Both the position numbers and the translations under genes were made by a program. Below, in pieces: positions 1-11,048 of a stretch of 64,000 nucleotides of DNA. Position 1 is the first letter of the stretch; each line of letters begins with the position of its first letter. Source of the stretch: Nansenia antarctica (taxonomy: Eukaryota; Chordata; Actinopteri; Argentiniformes; Microstomatidae); the NCBI GenBank assembly GCA_963989245.1, contig OZ022339.1, forward strand, positions 63,023,456 through 63,087,455, read 5' to 3'. The notes under the pieces are model-generated. The model worked only from the letters and a program-made list of their open reading frames with translations, was not told the origin of the DNA and searched no databases.

Positions 1-561
1 AGATTAACTTTACACAAGATTCTTTTGAGTATAACTTATCTGAGATTCATAGTCAACTTTGCACACACTTCTACTGCTGGAATCAACGGGGGAGGGGTCT
101 CTGCAGAAACGTACCTTTGTTGAATTGAAGAGTTGCAAAATGACTGTGAAAAGATGGTTATTTCTCTCCTTCGCTTGGCTCGCCACTTATGAGGTTAATT
201 TTGTTGGTTATGAATCAAAGAACAGTTATTGAGTTTAAGACGATTTAATCAAAGTACAAAACATACATACATTCCTCTGCTCTGTCTTGTCCTTTTTGTT
301 CCCTTTTCTTATGCAAATATCTACCAGTGATCCTATCACAGTCACTACAGATGTCTGCCCTATCACCTTCCCTAGAGCTGGTCAAGGGGTGAAAAGGGGG
401 CAGTCACCTGTGATGTCACTATGGCCTACAATCATTCCAGGAAGTCATTCCTCAGCTGACCATAGAAGGACAGTCAATGTCCTGAGCATATGATCGTCAT
501 ACAACCCCCATCTTTAGTAGCACAGGCCCACACCATGTGTTTTAAGTACAAATATACTACA
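1..561 (-). mobile_element. Copy A: 5' end of endogenous retrovirus (leader plus LTR)
   Basis: Bases 190-561 are an LTR running TG...CA, and bases 1-189 are the internal leader next to it. Both match the right end of the complete element at 42,690-43,314 base for base over long stretches. This LTR is 372 bp against 436 bp in copy B, because a single 64-bp stretch (after base 270, in the tata-ccaatagc part of the full LTR) is missing. The element reads on the minus strand and continues left, outside the window. The 4-bp target duplication atat follows at 562-565, and then the interrupted hAT reading frame resumes. Confidence 0.9.
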
Positions 562-566
562 ATATT

Positions 567-2144
567 CAGAACGAACTGATTGTGCAGATTGGAGGAATGG
601 TTATTCGGGCCATTACTGAAAAGGTTCACAGTGCAAAATATTATGCTGTGATTATGGACTGTACGCCCGACGTTAGCCATGTTGAACAGATGTCAGTCAT
701 TTTACGCGTTGTGAACTGTGACTCTGCTGACGTTTCGATTGCCGAACACTTTGTTGGATTTATCCAATGTGGGTCCACAACAGGCGAAGCACTGTGCGAT
801 ACTTTCTTGGGCCATTTGGAAAAACTGGGTCTCAACATAAAGGAATGTAGAGGCCAAAGTTACGACAACGGGAGTAACATGAAAGGTAAAAAACAGGGAG
901 TGCAAAAACGAATCATTGATCTAAACAAAAAAGCTCTCTACATGCCGTGCGGCAGCCACACATTAAACTTAGTTGTTTCCGATGCTGCTAAGTCCTCAGT
1001 GCAGTCTGTCTCTTTCTTTGGAATCCTACAAAGAGTTTATGTCATCTTTAGCTCTTCGACTGCTCGATGGTCCATATTGAAAGATAATGTCTCTAAGCTG
1101 ACCGTCAAACCCCTCTCAGACACACGTTGGGAATCTCGCATTGACAGTGTGAAAGTGTTACGGTATCAGCTGCATGAAGTGCACGCTGCTTTGGAAGCAC
1201 TTGTGGATCATTCACTGGAGAAAAGAGATGGCATGACAGCGACAGAAGCCAAAAGCCTCTCTAAAGAGATTATATCAGCGCCCTTTACTGTGAGCATCAT
1301 TGTGTGGCACAAAGTTTTGTATCACATTAATAACGTGAGTAAAATGATACAGAGTCCCTCAGTCAGTATGGAAACCCTGAGAAATGAAACGCGTGCCGTG
1401 GAGGAGTTTTTAAAAGATTTAAGAGAGAACGGTTTTATTGCTGCTCGCACAGATGCAGAAGAAATCACAAAAGCAATCAGTGACAAGGCCGGTGAGGAAA
1501 TGGCATTTGAGTTTCCAAAACAAAGACGGGGAAAGAAACGGGCTATGTTTGATTATGAAAGCGCAGATGACGGTCCACAAATGACAGCCGAGGAGCGCTA
1601 CAAGCGAGATGTGTTTCTCAGTCTGATTGATACGGCCCTATCCAGTCTAAGAGAGAGATTTTCACAGCTGGACAGCTTCACTTTTTTGTTTGGGTTTCTC
1701 TTCAGCACCAAGGACATGCAGACAGCTATTGAAAACAGCACACTGCCTGAGAGGTGTCAACGTTTCGCAGAGGAAATGGAGGACATAGAGCCTGCTGACC
1801 TGTGTCTTGAGATCAGCACAGTGGTCAGGAGCTATCCCAATGCCTTGCCTGATTCTCCGTTTGGCATATTGAGTTACATTTACAAGGAAGGCCTCTTGGA
1901 TATGTACCCAAACCTAAGCATCGCCTTGCGCATATTGTTGACTGTGCCAGTAACAGTGGCCTCTGGGGAGCGAAGCTTTTCCAAGCTAAAACTCCTAAAA
2001 AACTACCTACGCTCAACGATGTCTCAAGACCGTCTAAATGGACTTGCTGAAATAGCAATCGAGCACAAAATAGCTCGCAACTTGGACTGCACCAAAATTA
2101 TTGAGGACTTTGCTGCAGCCAAGGCAAGAAAAGTGTACTTCTAA
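567..2144 (+). pseudogene. Copy A: C-terminal two thirds of hAT transposase (TTF/ZMYM1-like)
   Basis: This open frame of about 526 codons has no start of its own; it resumes directly after the LTR and its target duplication. It carries the DUF4371-like part (IMDCTPDVSHVEQ near the beginning), the GSHTLNLVV segment typical of this transposase group, and the C-terminal hAT dimerisation region (VASGERSFSKLKLLKNYLRS, residues about 455-475 of the 582 frame). The family is the TTF-type zinc-finger hAT transposases, which are annotated in fish as zinc finger MYM-type protein 1-like. The zinc-finger N-terminus is not in this copy; its equivalent is at 33,922-34,905, on the other side of the retrovirus. 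The translated frame is identical to the copy at 43,320-44,897. It is disrupted by the insertion and so cannot be translated as one protein, although this part has no stop. Confidence 0.88.
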
Positions 2145-3007
2145 GCGGGTGAGGGTGAACTTATCTGATATCTCTCCCTCTCTGTCTCTCTCTGTCTGTG
2201 TGTGTGTGTGCGCGCGCGCGCATGTGTGTGTGTGTGGACCCGGGCGCTGTCCCTGGTGCTGGCAGAACACAACTTTTTCTTGCTTGCTTTTCACGTTGGT
2301 AACATTAGCCTAGGCTCTGAATCTTTCTTTCGTTCTTTCCCCCTTTCCCATTGTAGGCTTGCAGTGTGTTGTTTAGCCTACAGTGTCATTTCGATCAGTG
2401 TGTGTGAGAGAGAGCCAGCTGCGCTGTGGCATGAGAATACATAGGCTATAGACAATTATATGAATATTAATATGATGATTTTAACAGTTGCCTTACTGGT
2501 TAAAAATAAATGTAGTCCTCCTATTATCTCATTTCCAAACAGTTGTGTAGGAGCCATGGGGGTTTGTTTGTTGGTTGTGGGTGTGGCAGTGGGTGTGTGC
2601 TCGGGTTGGGGGCTACTAGTTGCATGTGTGCCTGGTTGGTTTGTGGCTTGTAATGGTGGGGTGAGCCAGGAGTAAAGGACACACAATTTGTTTACCGCAA
2701 TTAACACACTAACGGAACGAGACAGACCGCACTGCTTAACATGGCCTAATTAACCTTGCACTCGCTAAATGGTATGGAACAAGCGATGTGATATGGACAA
2801 TACATTGGTTTGTAGCAAACATCGGACTTGGACTCGGTTTTTGTTGTGCGCGTAAATGAATGCACAGTTTACCCTACTTAGCCCACCGCGGCTGTTTTTA
2901 CGATTGGATCGATAGTCAGCCGCAATAAGTTGTCTTGCTTTGCTATTTAGCATTTGGGGCGCAGTTTTTGTTTGCCTAGGGCGGCCAATCACCTCACGCC
3001 GGCCCTG
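2145..3007 (+). mobile_element. Copy A: 3' non-coding end of hAT element
   Basis: Sequence between the transposase stop and the right terminal repeat. The end (acgccggccctg, up to 3,007) is an imperfect inverted repeat of the left end at 33,724 (caggcccggcgc). A (GT)n/(GC)n microsatellite lies at 2,196-2,236 and a stretch of GT-rich sequence at 2,560-2,660. No other gene is seen. Confidence 0.7.
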
Positions 3008-3201
3008 GGGGTTTGGGAGTCCGTCAGGGAAGCAGTATGCTTTTATGTTCCCCTTACTGCCGATGTTGATAATAATTAATTATAATAATATAATCATTAT
3101 AATTATATAATAATTAAAGTTGCTATTGGTCACGTTGTATCATTACCTTGGTGTTGCTTAAGCCTGGTAGCTGGCTTTAAGGTGGGCCCTGAACTAGCAT
3201 T

Positions 3202-3587
3202 TTTTTTTTTTTTTTTTTAGATTTTATCCCTTTTTCACCCAATTTGGTAGCCAATTTAACCCAACTTAGCATCCAATTATCCCCTGCCTATTGCATAGGA
3301 TCCGCCGCACGACCCCGTGGCCGGCAGTCCCAGAAGAGGCCGCCAGGCAGACTAGGCTGACTGGCTCCTCGAGCCCAGTACCGTTATTCCGGCGCCCAGG
3401 GGGCGGTGTTGCGCGACGGATCCTAGTCCAGAAATACTCCTATACCGCCCTCGGAAGCGGCCGGCCAATATGCCGCTTCCCGTGTGCCTCGGCCATATCT
3501 GGATCTGGCGAGCCGGGATACGAACCCCGGCCCCGGTGGGCAGCATGCACTAGTGGCCAGTGCGTAGACCGCTACACCACCGCGGGG
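3202..3587 (-). mobile_element. tRNA-derived SINE, copy A
   Basis: Read on the minus strand, this begins with a tRNA-like head: gcggtggtgtagcggtctac contains a box A-like segment, and gggttcgtatccc (complement of about 3,514-3,526) is a near-perfect box B. It ends in a poly-A tail, seen as the T run at 3,202-3,218 on the plus strand. It is flanked by the 13-bp target duplication ctgaactagcatt at 3,189-3,201 and 3,588-3,600. Such SINEs use an internal RNA polymerase III promoter and LINE machinery. The same insertion is at 45,956-46,341 with the same target duplication, so it predates the duplication. Confidence 0.9.
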
Positions 3588-3600
3588 CTGAACTAGCATT

Positions 3601-3878
3601 GTTAGCTTGTGCTGTAGCATCGTTAGCTTGCAGCCCTTTTAATGCAGGCTCATACAATAGCTGTTGGGTAGCCAGTGACGGCCAGCCGGTCGCGGTACTG
3701 ATCTCAGGTTGAGAATCGCTGTCTGCGGGAAACAGAGTCGAGGGCGCCGGCTTTTCCCAACGGGCATTCAGAGGGGGAGTACCGTTGTCAGTGGGCCGGG
3801 TGCTACTCATGTTAGCATTCTGACTCGGTACCAGTGCAGCACTGTTCACAGAGTCCTTCAGTTGAAATATCTTTGTTT
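3601..3878. other. Intergenic stretch, no gene seen
   Basis: About 280 bp between the SINE and the L1 fragment. Short reading frames here show no recognisable motif. The sequence is repeated nearly unchanged at 46,355-46,632. Confidence 0.6.
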
Positions 3879-3896
3879 CAAGTACTGCAGTCTTCT

Positions 3897-4497
3897 TTTT
3901 TGTGATACATTTTTTATTATTATTTCAGGGAATAGTACAAGGGAGTGGTAACATATAAACAAAAGAGAAATCCAGTACAAATACAAAATTCCCATAAACC
4001 ATCCACCCCCCCCCCCCCCCCCCCCCTTCCCAATCTCCCATTACCCCACCAGTCCCCCACCTCCCACAGATGCCAAATACCTCCTACCCACCCGCCCAAT
4101 CACAGCCCACCCCAACCCACAGAACCCCATGGAAGGAGCAAATGGATTAGCTTAAAGTAATTTCTTGAGAATGGTAATGGTTTGATCCCAGCAAGAAATA
4201 TGATCAGATATTGCCTGATGCCTGTTAGCTATCCAGTGTTCCATGCTGGCTATGTCTATGAAGTCTAAGATCCACCTCTGCGTGGTCAAGAAATGGGGTG
4301 ACTTCCACCTGCAAGCTATAATCCTTTTGGCCGCCGTAAGGCCGGCCAGCCAGATGCCTCTCTGTTTGATATTTAAATCCAGGGTTGAACTGTCATTTAG
4401 TAATAAGACTGCTGGTGAGTGTGGGATTTGTTTGGACAGAATGAGGGACAATGTATCACACACCGTCCTCCAGAAATCAGTAACTCCAGGGCACTCC
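3897..4497 (-). pseudogene. 5'-truncated L1-like LINE, copy A (ORF2 C-terminus)
   Basis: The minus-strand frame ending at 4,152 encodes the last part of an L1-type ORF2: a CPGVTDFWRTVCDTLS segment, then AAKRIIACRWKS and a WILDFIDIASMEHW segment, as in the C-terminal region of fish L1/Tx1 ORF2 proteins. Reverse transcriptase and endonuclease are missing, as expected for 5' truncation. The insertion is bounded by the 18-bp direct repeat caagtactgcagtcttct at 3,879-3,896 and 4,498-4,515, which I take as the target-site duplication. A C run of about 21 bases lies near 4,006-4,026 in the 3' untranslated part. The same copy with the same flanks is at 46,651-47,248 with a shorter C run. Confidence 0.82.
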
Positions 4498-4515
4498 CAA
4501 GTACTGCAGTCTTCT

Positions 4516-4939
4516 GTAGATATCCGTGGCAGCCTCTGCAAGGCGACAGGCAGCCTCTGCAAGGCCGAGAGGATATTCTGCCCGGTGTCCGAGAGACAAA
4601 CAGTAGACTGGTGACTCCTTGATTAGGCCATTGCTTGTACACGTTGGTGCTCCAGGTGTGTGATCAGTCAGTCTTCACATCTATCATCACTGGTAAAATT
4701 GTAGAGCAAGAAAACAAAACAAACAAAAAAAGAACATAAAAGAATGTAGCTATAAAAAATGTTTTGGAAAACTATAAAAGAGAAGCAAGAAAGCAGCGCG
4801 AGGAGAGGAGATGGGAGAAGCACGTCTACTCTACTCAGAAGCAGGAAGCAAGACATGAGGGGCATAGAGAAGGGGGTATATAAAAGTGAACCCCTGTAAA
4901 GAAGGAGTATTTGCAGATATGCAACCACCACAGCCTTGT
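4516..4939. other. No gene recognised
   Basis: Purine-rich plus-strand sequence between the L1 fragment and the zinc-finger relic. Reading frames on both strands are short and of low complexity. The stretch is conserved in copy B at 47,267-47,690. Confidence 0.5.
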
Positions 4940-5405
4940 CAGATTGTGTCCAAGCTGAAGCTAATATTCACAGGATTAAAAGCTGCAGTAATTTCATGAC
5001 ACATTGCATTGTGGGTATACAATTGTACAAAACATAGTTTCTCTCCTGTGTGGATTGACTGATGTTTTGTTTGGTTGCTTGTATGACTGAAAGTCATCCA
5101 ACACTGGGAGCTGTGTGTATTCTCTGATGCCTCATTAGGGTTCATGCTGCTGTGTGTATTCTCTGATGCCTCATTAGGGTTCATGCTGCTGTGTGTATTC
5201 TCTGATGCCTCATTAGGGTTCATGCTGCTGTGTGTATTCTCTGATGCCTCATTAGGGTTCATGCTGTGTGTATTCTCTGATGCCTCATTAGGGTTCATGC
5301 TCATTCCAAGTTCTTCCCACGCTAGGAGCAGTAGTGAGATCTTGTGTGTTTTCTCTGATGTGACCTTAGGCATTGTGCATTAGTGAAACCTTTCCAACAC
5401 TGGGA
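4940..5405 (-). pseudogene. Decayed C2H2 zinc-finger relic, copy A
   Basis: On the minus strand, fragments of C2H2 fingers are legible: SQCWKGFTNAQCLRSHQRKH just inside the right edge (in a frame broken by a stop), and further on QCWMTFSHTSNQTKHQSIH followed by TGEKL, the start of a classical linker. The two fragments are in different frames and are separated by the 39-bp tandem repeat at 5,111-5,300, whose unit itself looks derived from a linker and finger edge (ASENTHSS). It lies downstream of the finger exon on the same strand and may be an old paralogue or a degraded extra finger array. It is not a functional gene. Confidence 0.7.
5111..5300. repeat. 39-bp tandem repeat, about 5 units (copy A)
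   Basis: The unit ctgtgtgtattctctgatgc plus 19 further bases recurs about five times, with one unit 3 bp shorter. The unit length is a multiple of three, so the frame stays open. Copy B has one unit fewer (47,862-48,012). Confidence 0.9.
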
Positions 5406-6013
5406 GCCAGGGGCAGACTGGGATCAAAAAACAGCCCTGGCATTTGCGACACAACAGCCCTATTTCCAAACGCAACAAGCAACAGGGATTGTTAACATAA
5501 AAAGCTTGAGATAACCAGACTGACAAGAATCGAATGTAGACATTTGGAACACATAACACACGCAACTGACACACACTACAATCGAATCGCTGAACAATCC
5601 ACAGTGACTGACTTAACCTGAACTGTGGCATCGATCTTAGCCAAAATATTGCAATACATTGGATTCGGTGAGTAATCCCCACTCTACCTAGTTAACTAGA
5701 ACACTACTTTACATTGTTAGCAGGCTCACAAAACAAGCTGTGTTAGTTGACTAGCGATGTGTCATTGATTTTCAACAACGCTTAGCTCGCGCTTTTATTT
5801 TGAAATCGCGAAAACGGAAGTCAATGTTGGAATGTGTCTCTCCTTGTCGTTCAGAGGACAGATGCCAAACTACTGACATGTTTGCTGTAATTATATGACT
5901 AGTCAGTAGGCAGTCATCAGTCAATAGCTCTTTCAATAGCCTTTTCACACCGAATGTACTTTTTTGTGCTATTTTCGGCCCAATACATTCGGTGGCCGAA
6001 TTTCGGTGCATCC
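5406..6013. mobile_element. Relics of hAT-like DNA elements
   Basis: A TIR-like start (caggggcagactggga) lies at the left edge. The sequence ending near 6,013 (ttcggtgcatcccta) is the right terminus of a tagggatgcaccgaa-type hAT family. I do not find matching opposite ends, so boundaries are uncertain. Copy B lacks two internal pieces of about 49 and 44 bp here. Confidence 0.45.
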
Positions 6014-6803
6014 CTACTTCCAACTACACTTGCTCCCTGCATCCAGTTGTGCACATGAACGGCATCGCTCTCATCAAATTCCCTCATTCTGAACATGAAA
6101 GCAGTGTAACGTTAACTGCTGTTATAAACGGAATGATGACATGAGGTGCGTGTCCACTGGCGAGCGGTATTTTAGAGCTGACTACAGAGATGGTGAACGT
6201 TAGCATAGCTAGCTATTTACCTTAGCTTGGTGCCGTTTAGCTAAATATACAGCTTGTTGGTGGACACAGCCTAAGTTAACTTATCTAGCCAGCTAGCTAA
6301 CGCTATAACACTGAACTGCTCGAACCTGCTGAAAACCTTGAGGTCCAGTTAAGCCTAATAGCTTACGTTAATATAGACTCGGTGTAGCTAAGAGAAGCTG
6401 CTCTGACACAGAATACAACAACGTTAGCAAAAAAATACAGTTACATGAACCATCACACTGCTTGCTTCGCAAACCGATAGGTTATATTCGTTAACCCCCC
6501 CGCTCCCCCCCTCCGCCAATAGAGCTTTCTTTGATTTGTCCCTCTTTTTCTCTGCCCCACCCTTTGGTCGTTTACTGCCCAGATACATTTCGTTCTTATA
6601 TTCGATTCTTCTTCTTCTACTCGAGTTATCTCTTGTTGCGTAGCAACGAGTTGATCATGGGAAAATACGTGTAACGCTAGGCCCTGGGCATACGCGCAGA
6701 ACTGCGTGGACGACCCGGGCCGATATCAAATGTTTTGGGCCGTGGTCTGCTGAAATAAGTTATTTTCAATGAAAATCACCAGAGACAAAATTACAAATAT
6801 ATA
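6014..6803. other. No gene recognised
   Basis: About 790 bp with no supported reading frame. It contains several gctagctaac/cgttagc-rich patches and a short inverted repeat (ttgttgcgtagcaacgag near 6,630-6,650). Confidence 0.5.
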
Positions 6804-6805
6804 TA

Positions 6806-7895
6806 CCGTATTTTCCGCACTATAAGGCGCACTTAAAAGTCCCAAAAAAAACAAAAAACGACAGTGCGCCTTATAATCCGGTGCGCCTTATATATGGATC
6901 AAAATGTGAAAATTACATGACCAATATTTTTTTTTAATAATAATAAAATGTTTCAGTACGACTGGTAAACTACAAAGCCGCACCGCTTGCAGCATTACGG
7001 TAATCAGTAAACGACGGCCGCCATCTTGGAATCTCCGCGAATGCTATGCTATTGTTATGCTATCATGTGCTCTGAATGGATGCCGTACTCACCCAACTGT
7101 TCAATTCGGACATTGAAGAAGAAGAATTCAAGGGATTCGTGGACGAGGAATGAACTGAAAAAGTGAGCTTTACGTGTTATACATAACTGAACAATGTTGA
7201 GTTATGCACTAACGTTTGATTTAGTGGTTTCAACTGTTTCTTTTACTACGTGTTTACTGAAATAAAGTTTGAATGTTTGACTGAATTGAATTAATGAACA
7301 TCTCATCCCTCTGTCTCCATGTCATTGTAGAACACCCATGCCTTTGGAATGTGAAGCTTGAGGTCTACAAAGACAAAGAAAAGTTCCCCTCCACGTTTGG
7401 GAGAAGAGTGAACAAGGCTGGGAGATATTGTTAATATTGTTAATATGTTATTGTTAATATTGTTATGTCTCCATGTCATTGTAGAACACCCATGCCTTTG
7501 GAATGTGAAGCTTGAGGTCTACAAAGACAAAGAAACGTTCCCCTCCACGTTTGGGAGAAGAGTGAACTTGTTATATTGTTTGGGAGATATTGTTAATATT
7601 GTTAATATGTTATTGTTAATATTGTTAATATGCACATTAACGTTTGAACAACGTTTGAACGTTGAACAACGTTTAAGAACGCTTAATAAAGTGTGACTTT
7701 ATTTGACTGTTGTGTTGACATTCCCTTTAGCACAGCTCTATCTAGTGGATGCATAACGCAAACCCAGTCAAAAAAAAAAAACGACAGTGCGCCTTATAAT
7801 CCGGTGCGCCTTGTATATGAAAACAATTCTAAAATAGGCCATTCATTGAAGGTGCGCCTTATAATCCGGTGCGCCTTATAGTGCGGAAAATACGG
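6806..7895. mobile_element. TA-flanked non-autonomous DNA transposon, only in copy A
   Basis: The terminal inverted repeats are nearly perfect over about 26 bp (ccgtattttccgcactataa at the left, its complement at the right), with a TA dinucleotide outside each end. Copy B has only an AT microsatellite at the matching place (about 49,415-49,443). TA targets fit the Tc1/mariner/pogo superfamily. A plus-strand reading at about 7,080-7,150 gives LFNSDIEEEEFKGF, which resembles the acidic tail of pogo/Tigger transposases; this is a weak family hint. Internally, a segment of about 100 bp is directly repeated (7,313-7,412 and 7,467-7,566), and the subterminal ggtgcgccttata motif occurs several times. 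No transposase frame survives. Confidence 0.82.
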
Positions 7896-7913
7896 TATAT
7901 ATATATATATATT

Positions 7914-8827
7914 TTAAATAATACATTCTGAGCGTCCCAGAGTCTCGCGGCCCTCCGGGCATTTGCCAGGCTTGCCCGATGGCCAGTCCGTCACTGCTGG
8001 GAACACTGGTACGGTATTCTCTCCTCTGTGTACTCTCTGGTGCATCTTCAGGTTTCCTGCTTGATTGAAACCATCCCCACACTGGGAGCACTGGAATGGT
8101 TTCTCTCCTGTGTGCATTCTCTGCTCCATCTTCAGGTTTTCTGCACACTGGGAGCACTTTAGGCTGTCTTTAGGTGTCTTTAGGTTGTTTACATCTAATG
8201 GAAGACTCTTCCCACACTGCGAGCAACGGTATAGTTTCTCTCTAATGTGTATTTTCTGATGTCTCTGAAGGGAACATGCAAAAGTGAATCTCCTCCCACA
8301 GTGGGAGCACTGGTATGGTTTCTCTTCTGTGTGTCTTATCTGATGTCTCCTAAGGGATACTGCATGACTGAAGCTCTTCCCACAAAGGGAGCATTGGTAT
8401 GGTTTCTCTCCTGTGTGTATTCGCTGATGGTTTTTCAGGACACTTGCTTCCCTGAAACTCTTCCCACACTGGGAGCACTGGTGTGGTTTCTCTCCTGTGT
8501 GTGTTCTCCGGTGTCTAGCTAGGTTATTTGAATGATTAAAAGATTTCTCACACTGGGAGCACTGGTATGGTTTCTCTCCTGTATGTATTATCTGGTGCAT
8601 AGTTAGGGCTCCTGCTTGATTAAAACATTTCTCACACTGGGAGCACTGGTAAGGTTTCTCTCCAGTGTGTATTCTCTGATGTGTCTTCAGGTTTGCTGCA
8701 TGCTTGAAACTCTTGCCACACTGGGAGCAGTGGTGTGTTTTCTCTCCTGAGTGTCTGTGTTGTTTATGGTTTCCTGATGTGGTGGAGCTGGGCTCGCTGT
8801 CTGAACCTGGGTTGGAGCTCTGCTGGT
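7914..8827 (-). CDS. C2H2 zinc-finger gene, copy A: terminal exon with finger array
   Basis: This exon begins after a good acceptor (tttccttttcttacag, minus strand) at 8,827 and ends at the stop at 7,914. It encodes a linker (DQQSSNPGSDSEPSSTTSGN) and then seven intact C2H2 fingers joined by TGEKPYQC-type linkers. One degenerate module between fingers 6 and 7 (CGKSLPLDVNNLKTPKDS, CAENLKMEQRMH) has lost a normal histidine pair. The last 43 residues hold no finger. C2H2 arrays bind DNA in the nucleus through residues -1, 2, 3 and 6 of each helix, and these differ between fingers here. The exon joins in frame to exons at 22,513-22,847 and 23,312-23,457: 146+335+914 = 1,395 bp, or 464 residues plus stop. 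There is no KRAB or SCAN domain. The three-exon model is my inference from splice sites and phase; the finger exon itself is clear. Confidence 0.88.
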
Positions 8828-9091
8828 CTGTAAGAAAAGGAAAGATATACAGGGTTACAAACACATTTTCCTTTTGCAAAACAGTGAGTAACAAAAAAAG
8901 GACTGATGCAACACCTAAAAAGTCACCATCCCACCCAATTTGCAGTCATCAACAAATCGCTCAGTGCCGCTAAAGTGGCTGGTCCCTCCCGGCAACTGGG
9001 TCTTGGTGAGTCGTTAAGCGGACACACAAAGTATAAGCAGGACAGTTCCAAATGGTGCACGCAATGACGCATTACATCGCGAAAGAGATGA

Positions 9092-9560
9092 GGCCATTCA
9101 ATGTAATAATAATAACAACTTTTATTTGTATACCACTTTTCCTGCAAATGTTGCAGCTCAAAGTGCTTAATACATTTTTATTGAATTATTTTTCAATACA
9201 GTGGAGAAGCCATTTAAAGACATCCTGTACTCTTTTGACGGCCAATACGAGTTGCCTAGTAAGACTTACTCCAAAGTATCTCCAAAACTGCCATTTGAAA
9301 TTTGTACGAGAAAGTGAAGGGTGACAAAATACGTTTTATGATAATAAAGAGGCATGGTTTACTTCATATGTTGCTGTGTTATTACATTATCTGGGTTACA
9401 TAACAGTGAAATGGTAAATGGATTACATTTATATAGCGCCTTATTCCAAAGAGCTTTACAATGGCCTCTCAGTCACCCATTCACACACCAATGGCGGCAA
9501 GCTACCATGCAAGGCGCCGGCCTGCTCATTGGAAGCAATTTGGGGGTCAGTGACAATTAT
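9092..9560. repeat. Dispersed teleost-type repeat pieces
   Basis: Two pieces look like common fish interspersed repeats: 9,096-9,210 (taataataataacaactttt, then cctgcaaa...cagctcaaagtgctt) and 9,411-9,540 (a segment with tttatatagcgcctt and ccattcacacaccaatggcg). The first has a diverged relative at 54,004-54,300 inside the copy B insertion. The family is not determined. Confidence 0.5.
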
Positions 9561-9853
9561 AATTGTCAATGACAATTATTTCTGAGACAATTAATTGTCC
9601 AGAAGAATTTGGAATTGTTAGGCCATGTTCACACTTGACTACTTTTTCTTTTGAAAAAAGCGCGGCCTTCAGCGCCTTTTTACATACAACCCTATGGGAA
9701 AAGGAAAAAAGCGTCCGCCTTTCAAAAAGTGTGAAAAAAGCGCCTTTTTCAGTTGAATTTATTTAACTTTTCAGAAAGGCGCTGTGTGATGTCAAGCCCC
9801 TTCCTGACAGCTGACCAATCAAGACGAGGAGAGTAGGTACGCGTGTACCTTCC

Positions 9854-11048
9854 CAGTGTTTCCCCTAGGTTTGCTGCCTTGGGGGGGTGGCATGGACCCC
9901 CCCCCCCCAGCGTCATGTCCAGGGGGTGTACTAACTTGTACATTAAGCCGCCTCACGCTACGGAAACAGGAGATAGGCTCCTGTCCTATGGGCCATTAGG
10001 CTCGAGAACCGTCGGTTCTTAAGGCTACTTACTTATGTGGTCTTGACTACCTGTCCACTTTCTCACCTGGTTCTTGCTCTCTCTCTCTCTGGTGTGCTGA
10101 CACCATCCTGCTCTCTCTCGCTCTCTCTCTCTCTATCCTCCTCTCTCCCTTTTGCTGTCAACCAAAAGGCAAACATAACAACCAGTATTTATTATACTGG
10201 TTTTTATTATTATTTATTATAATGAGTATTTATAATCTAATAAGAGGTATACATTGATCCATATCAATTTATAACATAATTATAACTGAATATTGGATTG
10301 CCGTGGGCAATCCAGTCAGATAATGTCATTTTGACTTTGCTCTCTCACCTGAAAAAAAAATCGTATGTCCAACTATAAAAAAACAGACATTTCCAATGCT
10401 TCAATCCACTGTCCATGTACTGTAAATATGCCATTATGGTATTACCATAAAGCCCAATTCTAGCAGAATAAGAAAGATTGTATATCTACTTTAAGTAAAA
10501 TAATAAAGTGCATCCAGTTAGCTCTTTAGCTGGCATGTGTGCAGCAGACTAGCTCATCTCATCACCTCTGAGCTAGCTAGCTTGCTAGTTCTTTGACACT
10601 ATTTACACCATGGAACTATAATCAGACACTTTCTAGTGGTCACAATAATAAAGACCAATTTGAACCAACTTGCTCTGTTAGAACACTCAGCAATTATATT
10701 TGCTAACGTTTCAACTTGCTTACTTTCTATCTGAAGACATCTCACCCGGCAAAAACTCTCTCGCGTCGCGCACTCGCGCAAAAATCGTGTATTATTCTAC
10801 AGCGCGAAGCGTAGTGTGGAGATAGGTTTGGCTATGGCTAGACTACTGGCGGACTAACGTTACCAAAGAGCCCATGGGCTTGCCACTCGCCAGATTCGGG
10901 TTGGGTGCATTTTAAAAAAGCGGATATTTTAGCCTGCTTGTCAGATGTTTGGTGTCTACGTCCGTAATAATTCCTCTTTCTTGGGGGGGCGGGGGGTTCC
11001 GTTGGGGGGGCGGCCCGCCCCCCCAAGGCAATGGTAGGGGAAACACTG
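9854..11048. mobile_element. hAT-like non-autonomous element (cagtgtttcccc ends), copy A
   Basis: Inverted ends cagtgtttccccta and taggggaaacactg bound the element, and G- and C-runs lie just inside both ends (9,880-9,910 and 10,983-11,030). No transposase is seen. A CT-rich microsatellite lies at 10,076-10,140. A short cttcc occurs on both sides, too short to accept as a hAT duplication. In copy B this element carries the 7.95-kb insertion. Confidence 0.65.

Noticed and set aside
2101..2444. Short frames across the GT/GC microsatellite
   Set aside because: Low-complexity translations behind the hAT stop codon.
3500..3587. A genuine tRNA gene
   Set aside because: Box A and B are present, but the cloverleaf is not convincing and the unit has a poly-A tail and target duplication; it is a SINE head.
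3291..3596. 101-codon plus-strand frame, also at 46,045-46,350
   Set aside because: Lies in the tRNA-derived SINE, opposite to its transcription; no protein motif.
8247..8522. Plus-strand frames over the zinc-finger exon
   Set aside because: Shadows of the repeated finger linker in the opposite strand.
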